Of a stretch of 64,000 bases of DNA, positions 12,254 to 23,700 are shown piece by piece. Each line of letters begins with the position of its first letter. The first letter of the stretch is position 1. Origin of the DNA: Persicaria tinctoria. Taxonomy: Eukaryota; Streptophyta; Magnoliopsida; Caryophyllales; Polygonaceae. The DNA lies in the NCBI GenBank assembly GCA_037127255.1, contig JBANSL010000019.1, positions 10,997,001 to 11,061,000 of the forward strand, read 5' to 3'. A program made the position numbers and the translations under genes. Under the pieces are notes generated by a model. That model saw only the letters and a program-made list of their open reading frames with translations, did no database searches and was not told the origin of the DNA.

Positions 12254-12657
12254 AATATGTTGTAAAACACGTTTGTTATACACCACAATAAATTACTTGT
12301 TCCGCCACAATTTCATTTTTTTAAAAGAAAATATATGCGCCTTTAGATGTGCAGACTAATAACATATATATATAGCTACATATATATTTTGTAGATGAAA
12401 TTTGGTGAAATGTCCAGTTTTATAATATCTTTAATTAAAACTTGTTTATTTTATGTCCTTCCGTTCTTCCTCCTTTATCCTGCCTCACTGTTCTTTGTGA
12501 AATTATTTCTACAGTGGGTTGTGTGGGAGCAAGTGTCAACTGTCAAGTTACATCCTAGTTATAAGGAATCGGGATCAATCTTCTAACACACGGATAAGGT
12601 TGATCACACCACTCTTCAAAAAATAAATTAATAAACTTCTTATCCCCCAAAAAAATT
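12251..12657. other. Spacer, no feature seen
   Basis: Probable 3' flank of the thioesterase gene. A 63-codon hydrophobic open frame (12395-12586) has no recognisable match and is likely chance. Confidence 0.5.
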
Positions 12658-13069
12658 GAATTTTTTTTCGAATTAGCCAAAACACGAAAAAAAAAAAATT
12701 GGACAATAGCTAAAATCCCAAAATATTTAGCGATTTAGCCAAAGTGAAACAAAGACTTTACCCCGGGTTTTAAAAAAAAAATTATAATAGGTAAGTCGCT
12801 GTTTGAAACAGCGGCTTACCAACTTTACCCCGGGTTTGGTCAGGTGTAATCATCTCTTATTGTGTTTTGTGTTAACAAATATAAGCCATTGATTGAATGA
12901 AATGAGTGGTTGAGATTATTTGGCAATTTTGATTTTTTTTCTTTAATTAAAAATCAATGGGACACACCTCTTTCCTTGTCCACTTGCTAAAGTACGTGCG
13001 CGTGTTTGTGGCGCAACGTTTTGTGTGTGGTGCACTGTTTGAACTATTCGATAAGGTGATACTATTAAT

Positions 13070-13560
13070 TATTCGCTAACTTATAGTTATTATTCATGTG
13101 TAAGGAGAAGTTATTGTTTAAATAATAGCAAAAGGTTGATCAATTTTGCAACTATTCCCTAAGTTAATAGTAATTATTCGGTAATTTGATCATTATTATT
13201 CGTATGAAAAGAGAAGTTATCATTTAGATAATAGCACAGAGTTGTCAATTATGCAACTATTCGCTAGGTTGATAGTAATTATTCGTCAAGAGTTGTCAAT
13301 TATGCAACTATTTGCTAGGTTGATAGTAATTATTTGTCAAGTTGTTAGTAATTATTCACTAGGTTGAAAGAGCATATAAATGTAATTATTGATTTTCCAC
13401 ATCTAATTAACCACATACAACTGAATAATTCATTATTATCAACGAATAATTCATTATTATCAACGAATAGTGACTCTAAACTTCCCGAATAGTTATAAAT
13501 TGAATGGGCAAATTTTGCAACTATTCGCTAGTCGATAGTAATTATTCGCTAAATTAATCG
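13070..13560. repeat. Degenerate short repeats built on GTAATTATTCGCTA
   Basis: The phrase AACTATTCGCTAGGTTGATAG, or part of it, recurs at least six times (about 13147, 13253, 13303, 13336, 13516), interspersed with TAATTATTCG. Spacing is irregular. Confidence 0.7.
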
Positions 13561-13739
13561 TTAATTCGCTTGTAATTATTATTTAAGCACAAAATTGACA
13601 AATACACAAAATTGACCAACTAGAGTCAATCACACTACATGGAGTTAATCCACTAATACACAAATTAAAAAATTGTAATATACAAATGAGTTAATCCACT
13701 AAGAAAGTCATGGATTAAAAAAAAAGGCTTACTAAAATT

Positions 13740-14380
13740 CAAGGTTATCATCGTGCGCCAACATCAGTCATCGTCACCGAAGGTCATCGCCAAAGAAAGG
13801 AGAAACAGTATTGCGCCAGCAAATCGCAACCGAAGGGTCATCGCCATCACCGACGGGTACTACGCTAGCAAATCGCGCTCTGCTCTGCCATCGTCATCAT
13901 AGAAGACTCTCCTCTTTGTCATCGCCGATCGAACATGGCGATGGTGATGGCTTCAATTGGAGTACTCGGCGGGGATTTGAAGGAGTGTGGGAGCGATATG
14001 AAGCAATCGACGGAGGAGCAAAGTCCGATGTCGGGAGCTCCGTGAGCAAAGGTCGACGGAGGCGATGTCGGGGGAAGAAGGTGATAACTCTGGCGATGGT
14101 GGCGACCATGGTGATGGCTTTAATTGGATCGTAGAGGATTGTGGCCGGTGGAATTCGCCGCCTCCAATCAAAGACAAAGGAAAATCGAAGGAGATGGCGG
14201 AGTCAATGGCGGGGACGACTCCGACGATTGCGGCGACAACGACGACGATGGCTTCAGTTGGATAGCAGAGGATGGTGAATTCGGGGGCAAAGGAATTCAT
14301 GAATCCACCATAGGAGCAAGAAGGAGACGGCCATCTGGTTTGTTAGGATTGATTAGGGTAAACGTAGAATTTATAGGGAA
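13740..14380. pseudogene. GC-rich captured fragment with internal repeats
   Basis: Several overlapping open frames exist on both strands, none recognisable. The phrase GATGGCTTCAATTGG (or close variants) occurs three times (about 13946, 14112, 14246), each preceded by GGTGATGG or GACGACGATGG. This implies internal duplication of a segment of about 150 bp. It probably derives from exonic sequence of a host gene picked up by the surrounding long-TIR element. Confidence 0.4.
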
Positions 14381-14599
14381 TTAAAATACACGCTCCAACA
14401 ACTGAGAGTAATCCAATTTTTTTAATGGGCTCATCTTAATAAATAATTAATTAATTTGAATTTTGACAAAATCTAGGCCATCCGTTTTTTCCTCAACCAA
14501 TGGCTCAGATTTAGTAACATTTAACATGTTAAGAGTTGTTAACATTTGATCCATCATATATATATATATATAGGAGACTCTCCTTTTTTATTTTTTTTT

Positions 14600-15115
14600 C
14601 AAAAAACGTTGAAGCAGGATCCCGGAGAGATGAGAGGGCGGCGAAGTTCATGTCCCCGTACAATCCAGGATCAGGCCGGAGAGGCGGTTGTGGGAGAGAT
14701 CGAGGGTGACAGCGAGAGAACGGGATCGGGCTCAATTGGAACCATCTCGAATTCCTCCGAATAAGCCTCTCGACCGGTGATGAAACAGCCATCAACAACC
14801 ATCAATTCGAAGAAATCGTGGCGGTCGAGGTCAAATTCCTCCAGCTCCATCTTTCTCGACCGGTTTTAGGGTTTGGAAAAGGGTCTCTGAGATTCAATTC
14901 GGATCCGCGTCGGAGTATGGGCAAGGGAGTGGGGGCGAGGGCAAGCCGGTCGCCGGAGGAAGATGGAGCAAGAGAAGCGACCAGCAGAGCGGCTCAGGAT
15001 TCGCGGCGACGACGAGGGCCAGCGACTTTGTCGGAGGAATATGGACCGAGAGGAATTGGGGGTGAGGGCCAGCGACTATGCCGAAGGAAGATGGACCTCC
15101 CCGCATGTTACATCT
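14600..15115 (+). pseudogene. Second GC-rich captured fragment
   Basis: Open frames at 14818-15255 (+) and on the opposite strand share G, R, P and E-rich composition, and GGGCCAGCGACT occurs twice (about 15018 and 15066) about 48 bp apart. No known domain is visible. It lies just inside the right TIR of the long-TIR element. Confidence 0.35.
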
Positions 15116-15383
15116 TCAACATGAAGAAAAAAAAAAGAAACCGCGACTCTCCAATATATATATATTTTTTTTGGATTTTTTCTTGTTTTTTATTTAAAAT
15201 AGCATTTAAAAAAGTAAAAATCAAACAACAACTTACCTATTATATTTTTTTTTAAACCCGAACAGCGATTTTACCCCACTTTGGCTAAATCGCTAAATAC
15301 TTTGGGATTTTGGCTATTCTCCGGATTTTTTTTTACGCTTTTTGGCTAATCCTAAAAAAAATTCACCAATTAAAAACAAGTTA

Positions 15384-15605
15384 ATAAGTTGTGACTGAGG
15401 GTGTTATTCGAGCCGAAAAAGACAAACTTGGCATGTTCAAGCTTGGTTTCATTTGTTAAACGAACTCGAGCCGAGCCGAGCCCAATTTCTAAACGAGCTT
15501 TATTTTTTATTTAAGCTCGGCTTGTTTTAGTAAATAAACGAGCTTTATTTTTTATTTAAGCTCGGTTTGTTTTAGTAAATAAACGAGCTCGAGCCGAGGT
15601 TTTTT
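15384..15605. repeat. hAT-like GAGCCGAG-rich relic with a 45-bp tandem duplication
   Basis: Two 45-bp units at 15491-15535 and 15536-15580, each starting AAACGAGCTTTATTTTTTAT, differ at one base (GGCTTG versus GGTTTG). The flanks carry CGAGCCGAGCCGAG motif clusters typical of plant hAT non-autonomous elements. No matching ends were found. Confidence 0.7.
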
Positions 15606-15649
15606 GGAGCTTTTTAAGTAGTTCTACTTGGTCATAACATATTAACTTA

Positions 15650-15942
15650 AAGAAAAACAAGCTCGCCATTTCTATTTCCCACGACACCGCTAAATCCCCT
15701 TCAAGGCTTTGACCACTGTCAAGCAATTTCTTTCCACCTCTAGGCGAGAACATTCCCTCTTCACAGCTTCCTGGAGTCCAGCTAGCAGACCAAGACACTA
15801 AGCATGATCAACGAAGACCATCTCATGGTCACGCGCACCACATGAAACGACATCCCCTCGACAATCCCGAATGACGAACCCGGAAGCAGCGTAACCAGAA
15901 GCAACCTTTGAACCATCAAAATTAAGTTTCACAAACCCGGTT
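15650..15942 (-). pseudogene. RNase H-like (RVT_3) fragment of a LINE
   Basis: Read on the minus strand from 15942, one frame gives VKLNFDGSKVASGYAASGFV, then IRDCRGDVVSCGAR, and further on LLAGLQEAVKRECSRLEVE and VVKALKG. These are the first beta strands and the helix of the RNase H domain found at the end of plant LINE ORF2 proteins; the full-length LINE nearby has the same KLNFDGS motif. Stop codons interrupt it after DHA and again near the end (KGI*RC), and neither the reverse transcriptase nor the rest of RNase H is present, so this is a dead fragment. Confidence 0.82.
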
Positions 15943-16557
15943 TTTTGTTTTTTCTATTTCACTACTTTATGTCTTTTCGTTTTTATTTTATCGGTGTTTG
16001 GTCTTGTTGTGTCCATGTCGTATTCTTGTTCCTCAGTTTTTGCTTTCCTCCAAGTTATCCTATATTGTTTAATATGTTTTATCCAATCTTCCATCTTACT
16101 GATATCATTGTTATAGAAAAGGATTATGTTTTGCATAGTTCATACTCCCCAAAGGGAGAAAGCTAAAATCGATTTTTACTCTTAAAAAAAAGGTTAGTGA
16201 AGATCTCCATGATTATATTCTTATATGGTTTATTGTCTCATAGAATTAGCCCTTATCTAAAGCTAAAAATACTTCCAATTTTATGGACACTAAACCAAAT
16301 TGCCCTCCAATGTTGTTACTGTTGTTCCAATCTTAATTGGGCTTTGTGGGTCTTTGATGTAGCCCCCTTGATGAAATTGGGCTTTGTGGGCCATAAGCCC
16401 ATGGAAATCAATTTAAACCTCCCCAAAGGCTTGTTGAGATGTGTAACACAAGTATATTATAATATCACACATCACAATAAATATGAAATGCGAATCCATA
16501 AAAAAGTCCTAGTCACTAATCATGACATTATGTAAACTTGAAAAACATCGGATTTAC
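15943..16557. other. No gene seen
   Basis: Short open frames on both strands without recognisable domains. A phrase GGGCTTTGTGGG occurs twice about 47 bp apart (16339, 16379). Confidence 0.5.
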
Positions 16558-17071
16558 CTCAAGTCTAGGGATGGCAATGGGGCAGGGACTCCCCGATCCC
16601 CGTAGGGAATCCTCGACCCATGCCCCGCCCCGCCCCCGTTGGAGAACCCTATGGGGATCCCCGATGGGGAGTATAAAATCTCTATTTTTATTTAGATCTT
16701 ATCTAAGTTTAAATAAATTTTCTTTTATTTTTAAACGTTTATCTTATAATTTACATTTATGAGATATTATATGTAATATTCATATCATATTTTTTTACAT
16801 AACTTTAATAATATCTTATAGTTTTCTATTAAATGGGGGGAAACCATGAGTTTTAAATGGGGAACCCGACGGAGAAACCCTCGGAAAATGCAAACGAGAA
16901 AAATTAAACGAGGACAGGGATTCTCCGATGGGGACGGGGACCCGACGGGGATGGGGACGATGGGACATTTTTTATCCCCGAACGGGGACGGGTACGGGGG
17001 ACTTTTTAAAAACGGGGACGGGGATGGTACTCCACGCCCCGAACCCGCCTCGTTGCCATCCTAGTCAAGTC
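16558..17071. mobile_element. Non-autonomous hAT-type element
   Basis: Element 16566-17063 (498 bp) starts TAGGGATGGCAA and ends TTGCCATCCTA. Flanking 8-mers are CTCAAGTC (16558-16565) and GTCAAGTC (17064-17071), a target duplication with one mismatch. Both ends are dense in GGGGAC/CCCCG motifs and the middle is AT-rich. Non-coding. It shares the GGCAA terminal core with the element at 2897. Confidence 0.87.
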
Positions 17072-17179
17072 CAAGAAAGCAAGCCAACTCGTAAAGCAAC
17101 TCAACACAACTCATCAATCTGTCATCAAGTCTCAAGTACATAAGGGCTAAGGCCAATCACATATGGTGGTATGGTACAT

Positions 17180-17224
17180 TTATATCCCACATCAGGATTA
17201 ATGAACCCCGATGTGGGTATATAA
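17180..17224. repeat. Short hairpin
   Basis: TTATATCCCACATC pairs with GATGTGGGTATATAA across a short AT-rich loop. The function is unknown; it may be the core of a small element. Confidence 0.55.
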
Positions 17225-17499
17225 ATGAGAACCCCACTATTCTTAATGGCTAGCTTTTAGGGTGGGAACGGAATCCCACTTGTATACCTACAAGAAAGTC
17301 TACAACAAACTATCAACCAGGTCATTAGTATTTACTTATCAAAGTAAACCAATCACATTCAATATTTCAAATTACAAGTATTCATAATCAATTTTTTGCT
17401 CTTTATAGTTAATAATGAGATCCCAAATTATTTAAGCCAAATTTCCTTTTTAACCCTATTGTCAATAAATTCTTATTTTTTGATCCAAATTTTAGTTAA

Positions 17500-18480
17500 T
17501 AAATTGTAAACATAATCAGAAGACAGACACGCAGGCAATTCAGTCGGAGTTTGCTGAATTTTCATCGACACATGCAACCACCGACCACACACGCACACGA
17601 CTCACCGAGTGTTGGAGAATAGTTGAAGAACAACTCTGGTGCCGCAAAAGTCGGTCTTGGCGACGACGAATCTCCCTCTGCGCCAGCGTACCTTCTTGAT
17701 GTTGGAACCTCCTCTAAATCAAGAACCGTACACTCCTCTTGCTGTTAGAAAGCTAGGCAACAACAAATCTTGAAGAATCCTCTCTCTGCCGCGTTTCAAG
17801 ACCTCTTATCAAGCGTAGCTCGAGCCCTAGGCAGCCTGAAATCCTCCTGTTCTATGAGGCATTAGACCTCCATCTGCCTCCTCCTCCTCAAGTTGTTGCG
17901 CCGCTTTTCAAATGTTGCTCCAACCTCCTACAACTTGGCATCACCCTTCTCCACCTCCCTCTGTAACTTTTCTACGTCCTTGTGCCTTAAAACCACATTC
18001 TGATCGATCTCTATGCAATAATGCACGCAACCGTTGTTACAAATTCCCTTTGTGCCAAGCTACGACACCTCTTGTCGAGTGCAGCTCGAACCCTAAGCAA
18101 CCTGACATGCTCCTGATCTATGAGGTGTTCAACCTCTATCATCCTCATCCTCAATATGTTGCGCCGCTCTTCAAGTACATCTCCAGTCTCTGCCAGCCTG
18201 AACTCCTCATCTGTCGACTTGTACAACACGGGATATATGATCAAATTGGCGACTTGTGGGTATGTGCTCAAATTGGCTACACGTGCCATTGAACTGCTTG
18301 TTTTCGATAGAGCTATCAGATAGCCTCATATTTTTCCTTTCTATGAGCTTTTTTCTACAATAAATATAGATAAAATATAGTAGCAAAGAGCTAGAAAGGT
18401 TAACCTATTAAATAAATGTTTGCATATGTATACTTCTTTTTTCCTTCTTGTTTTGCAGAATAAGGAAAAGTAAAAGGTGG
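17500..18480 (-). other. Duplicated, coding-like segment of unknown origin
   Basis: Two copies about 262 bp apart (about 17812-17940 and 18074-18205) share phrases such as GTAGCTCGAGCCCTA/GCAGCTCGAACCCTA, TCTATGAGG and GTTGCGCCGCT. On the minus strand the second copy is open (18011-18289) and encodes a charged, probably helical segment (RRNILRMRMIEVEHLIDQE). The first copy gives a similar but degenerate reading. I do not recognise the family. A host exon amplified within a decayed element is plausible. Confidence 0.4.
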
Positions 18481-18490
18481 TTGAGGATCA

Positions 18491-18507
18491 GGACCCTTTC
18501 TCGAGCA
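18491..18507. repeat. Left target-site duplication of the LINE
   Basis: GGACCCTTTCTCGAGCA is identical to 24955-24971, directly after the poly(A) tail. Confidence 0.95.
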
Positions 18508-18526
18508 ATTCAGTTTCCATCCCCGG

Positions 18527-20181
18527 ATGGAAACCCTAAGTCGGGCTCTCGGCGATTTCCGCTGCCCTCACCTTTCTCCCTCCCCCTTTGTGACGATCAG
18601 CCGCCGCCTCGGACATCTGACCTCCGATCCCGCTCACCCGCAACAGGCTAAAGCCTCTCCCACTTCTACCAATTGCGCCCTCCTACCTGTGCCAATCCGG
18701 AGAATCAACTCCACCCGTCGTCTTCCCGTCCTTGATGGGTTTCGCCTTGACCAGGCCGACCTAAAGGCGGTGGAGCCTCCGGATTCGATCTCGCCTTGGC
18801 GAGATTCATCCACCTGGAGGGTGTCGAATCCTTCTAACCAGGCAATTCTGTGGGTTTGGTTTCGCTGCTGGTGGCCGGGTGGTCGTCGTCGCTTCTGTTG
18901 GTGGCTGTTCGGTTCGCTGCTCCTTCTGCCGTCCTTGTCCTTGCTCTTCGTGTGGTTCTTGTGCTCTATAAGTCTGCTTCCTCCCATTTCAATTCACCCA
19001 AATACCCATTTTGCTAACCAGCAATTTCTCATTATCAATCATACGAGAGTATGCAATTTGGATTACAATCCCACTAATATATTTGCTGCAAATTTCAATT
19101 CTCTGGACATCTTGTTGGATTCGCTTTTGAACCTTGCCGGTTCAGTTAATTTTTATTGCTTGATCCCCATTCTATTGTTAATCACCAGTTTTGCCTCCCC
19201 GGCTGTTGCTCATGTGGCTTCCTGCAGGTTTTGGTTTATGAAAAAGGGGCTCACAACCCTTAGATTTATGTTGGTCTTGTGTTCGGAAGGTCTGAATTTG
19301 TCTACTAGGCTAATCTGCATTGTTAGCTTGTGTTGGTTTGCTCAGAAGCTTGCAAATTCTCACGCGTATTACCAATATAAAAAATCCACTCACAATTTCG
19401 AGTCGGCGCATGGGCTGGTCTTTTTTGCTATGTGTCCCGTTGTAGATTGTGATATCGTGTCTGGAGCATGGAATCTCCACTCTCAGTTCAATATTTATCA
19501 AACTTCTGCTTACTTACTCCGGGTTATCCCTTTCTTCCTCCTCTCTAATCTTATTTGGCTATATCAATCAGTTTCAATTGCTATTTGCTTTTGCGGTTCC
19601 TGCTGCTTGTCTTCTGTTCTGTGCAGGTGCTCGGAACGCCCTGTTGCTGCTACTGAGGCGAGCTGCCTACCTGTTCGTGTGGTTCGGTCGAGCGCTCTGG
19701 TCGGCCGTTTCTATTGGTCTGCTCTCAGCTCACCTCGTGTTGTTGGGATTGGCTTCTGCTGCTGGTCCATCGGCTTGGAGGGATCCTCTCCTTGTTTGTT
19801 GTTGCTTTGCAGCAGTGTGAAGTGTATCACAATGACTTGTAATTCTATTCCTACTGGCATACATGCCCCAACCCATGACCCCTTTGGATCAATTGAGCCC
19901 TACAAGGCCATTGTAAAACAAGTTAACTTGCCTAAACAAGCTATGGTCATCTCTTTCTATTTGGATAATCTTCCTATTGACAGCCTTGCTGCAGTCCAAT
20001 CCTTGGTTGGTTTTGCTATTCGTTTCAAATTCAACTGTGAACATTGGACTCGTTCGTGGCGTGCTCACCCACAATGCTTCTCATGGTGTCAATTACAAAT
20101 ATTGGTAATTGTACTTATTCTGGCGAAGGGTTATACTTATCACCCACATGACCATTTCCATGTTACAACGCCGACTTGCTA

Positions 20182-20274
<93 letters not shown>

Positions 20275-20332
20275 TAAGCCTTTAATCACACATATTTTTT
20301 TTAAAATCTATCTCCCTTATATCAAGGACTAA
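18527..20332 (+). CDS. LINE 5' open frame (ORF1 candidate), unusual
   Basis: An ATG-started frame of 601 codons covers the first 1.8 kb of the LINE. I see none of the marks of plant LINE ORF1 proteins (DUF4283, CCHC knuckle). The first 250 residues are rich in S, L, P, W and C, with hydrophobic stretches that look like chance translation. A more protein-like part runs from about 19831 (MTCNSIPTGIHAP, then NLPIDSLAAVQSLVGFAI). The end runs through the TA repeat as an IYIY tract. Parts could be 5' UTR or promoter, with a real ORF1 starting near 19831. Confidence 0.4.
20186..20271. repeat. (TA)n microsatellite inside the LINE
   Basis: About 85 bp of TA dinucleotides in the spacer before ORF2. 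Confidence 0.95.
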
Positions 20333-20742
20333 ATTGCCTCCGTACAACGCCAAACTTTTTAATCAAGGTCTTCTTAATCAACTAAATACGTATATTACTT
20401 TGATGTGCGATCGCATAGCGCTTCTTCTGTCGTTGCTCGGTCTTACGCAGTCTATCCGCTGTTTCACCTGCTGCTTCTCTTATACTATAGCCAAAGAGAT
20501 AACGTTTCATCCTAATGGCTCACAAGCCTTGAAAATATCTAATCACAATGCTAACTTGCCTCACACGGCTCAATACTCACACATCCGCGCATATACATCT
20601 TGCTCAAACACTGGGATTCCCCCCCCCTCGTTTTAAACAACTCATCCCTAATGGCCACACAGGACCATCTTGCTCTCACCACGAGCTGCGGCCAAAGCCA
20701 GCCCAAATCATTAGTACAAACTGTTCGCCCCAAAAGGTTTTT

Positions 20743-23700
20743 ATGAATATACGCACCTGGAATTCACTCGGCATCCGGAGCCGTAATTTCTGGATAAATG
20801 TAGATATTTTCTGTCAAAATAATAATATCAACGTTCTAGCTCTTTTAGAAACTAAGACTGATAAGGTTCCTTCCGAAAGCACACTGCGTAAATGTGGTTT
20901 CTCGAATGTTGCTTTTGACCCGGCTATTGGTTTTTCTGGTGGTATCTGTCTTCTGTGGAAAGATATCCATGCCTCACAAGCATCCATTGAACTTATTTCG
21001 GTTCACCACCGATTTATTCACTTTAACTACTCAGATTACGCTACTAAGCGGTGTTTCGCGGTTCTTGTGGTCTATGCCCCACCGGATGAGCGTCGCAAAT
21101 CACCCTTCCGGGACACAATCTCCCTTTATATACAGTCACTTGTTATTCCCTTCTGCATCATGGGAGACCTTAACGAAATAGCTTCCCCGGCTGATAAACT
21201 TGGAGGAGTCTATCCTTCGACGTCGCGTTTCACGCGCTTACTAGATTTAAAGAACAAACTATCACTACTAGAAGTACCATCTAGCGGGGGTCAGTTTACT
21301 TGGCAACGGAAATCGAAAGATGTGGTCATTTATTTGGAAAAACTTGATCGCCTTCTAATCCACACGGACATGCTTACCATTTTTGACTCACTTCGTACAG
21401 AGATCCATCCTTTTACTAGATCTGACCATGCTCCGATCTCCACAGATTTTCGTCACAACATTCAGTCTAAGAATAGACCATTTAAGTTCGATTTGGCTTG
21501 GGCATCAAGGGCCGATTACAAAAACTTAGTCTCGCAAGCTTGGAGAGCAAACCCACAAGGTTCTTTGATGTTTAAATTGCTTCAGAAGGCAAAAGTTCTT
21601 AAAAAACTATCCAAAACCTGGCATAAGAATACAGTTCCCAATATTCATAACCAAATTCTAGTAACGGATCAAAAGCTCCTTAGTTTACAGACATCTCTTA
21701 TCTCAAATTATAACAGTCGGGATGTTCAAATCCTAAAACAATTACTCAACAAAAGAGAACGAATACTTGACTTTCACCGTCGTTATTGGAGCCAGCAGGC
21801 TAAAGTTAAACATACCAAACTTAATGACTCCAATTCAGGCTACTTCCATAAGATCGCTACTGCAAAAAGAGGCAGAAAAATGATCAAATCTATCCTACTT
21901 CCCGGTGGAGAATCCACAGCTGATTTCCACACAATCCAACAGGAATTTGTCCGCGACTTCAAAGCTCGTTTCAGAGCCTCTTCGACCTCTGTTTCAGATC
22001 TGTCTCCAGACGTAGCGGTCATCCCATCCTTAGTTTCACAAGCAGATAACGACATGCTCTCGGCTCTTTTTACAAACAATGAGATTAAAGCGGCTGTTTT
22101 TTCTATGAGCCCGGACAAGGCTCCGGGGCCTGATGGCTTCCCAGCTGGTTTCTACCAAAAGTTCTGGCCTACAGTTGGGCCCTCTGTAATAAAAGTCGTC
22201 AAATCTTTCTTCACCAGTGGCAAGTTACTGCGTCAGACAAACCATACTTTCATTACGCTTCTACCGAAATGTGATGACCCGACTGCAGTAAACCACTACA
22301 GACCTATTAGTTTATGCTCTACAATTTACAAAATCATAGCTAAAGTCATTTCAGCACGGTTAACCAAGTTTTTTGACAAACTTATACACCCCCTCCAGGG
22401 AGCTTTCACCAAAGGGAGATCCATCCAGGACAACAATCTGATTGCTCATGAGGCCTTGCATTCGTTTCGGATGAAGAAAGGCAAAATGGGCATGGTTGCT
22501 CTTAAGCTAGATATGGAAAAGGCATACGATCGCATCGAATGGACCTTTCTGTTCCAAGTTTTATCTAAGTATGGTTTCAATGACCTCTTTATTAACAGAA
22601 TAAAGGAATGTGTTTCAACTGTATCCTACTCGGTCCTCGTTAATGATGAACCTACCACAGTATTTAAACCCACCAGAGGTTTAAGACAAGGAGACCCCCT
22701 CTCCCCTTTTCTCTTTATCCTAGCCTCTGAGGTATTAGCAAGTACACTGCATAACAAAGGGCTCGTTAGTAAGGACCTGGGTATCTCTTTCGGTCGTCCG
22801 GGTATCAAGGTTCCCTTTCTAGCGTTTGCTGATGATATTCTTACTTTATGCAAAGCCTCCCACTCGGCATGTACTTATGTACTGCCTATCTTAGACAGAT
22901 ACTGTTTAATTTCGGGACAAAAGGTGAACCTGCACAAATCCAGCTTCCAAGCGTCTCCTAACACGACTGCTACCGCCATAGCGTCTACTATTGCAGTACT
23001 TGGCATTCCACAGGCTAATAATTTTGACAAATATTTAGGTTGCCCTATCGTTAACGGTAGGACCAATAAGAACACATTTGCTGATGTGGTTCTCAAGACC
23101 AAAAATCAACTCACAAAATGGAAAGCTTCAAATCTGTCTGCCAAAGGGAGACGGGTTCTTATCAAAGCAAATATGAGTGCCAAACCGATTTTTCTTATGC
23201 AAGCTTTCCTGCTACCCTCTCATGTTCTTCACGAACTTGACAAAGTGTATAGACAATTCTTTTAGAACAAAACCTGTAAAGCTCCACCGCTGGTTAGCTG
23301 GGACAAAATCTGTTCGGACACTATGAAAGGTGGTTTAGGGATTCATAAGGCGGAGTCTATGAACATAGCTCTCCAGATGAAGCTTCTTTGGAAAATAATT
23401 TCTGAACCAGACAACATATGGGTTCGTGTCATCTCACAAAAATATCTTAAAGGCCAGAACCTTTACAGTTATAACAAAAAAGGTAATACCTCGTGGCAAT
23501 GGTCCCGCCTTATGTCCATCAGACCCCAGTTCCTCCCAGCTCTTCAATGGAGGGTCGGAAATGGGGAATCCATTGATTTCTGGTCCCATAACTGGGCCTT
23601 CGAGAGGCCGTTGAGTTCCAAAACACTGAGACCTATCCCGGATAATCTCTTGGGAGTTTCGGTGGCTCACTTCATCACCAACCGCCAGTGGAACAAAACA

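Larger units (their letters stand above)
12658..15364. mobile_element. Mutator-like long-TIR element with GC-rich internal fragments (Pack-MULE-like)
   Basis: Terminal inverted repeats of about 150 bp (12658-12806 and 15212-15364) share blocks such as GAATTTTTTTT, TTAGCCAAAA, AAAATCCCAAA and TATTTAGCGATTTAGCCAAAG. The interior has no transposase. It contains an AT-rich repetitive part (13070-13560) and two GC-rich islands (about 13740-14380 and 14600-15115) that look like gene fragments, as in Pack-MULEs. No clear 9-bp target duplication was found at the ends I chose, so exact borders may be off by a few bases. Confidence 0.72.

Noticed and set aside
18634..18987. 117-codon minus-strand frame opposite the LINE 5' part
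   Set aside because: It lies antisense to the LINE leader, has arginine/proline-rich chance composition and no domain.
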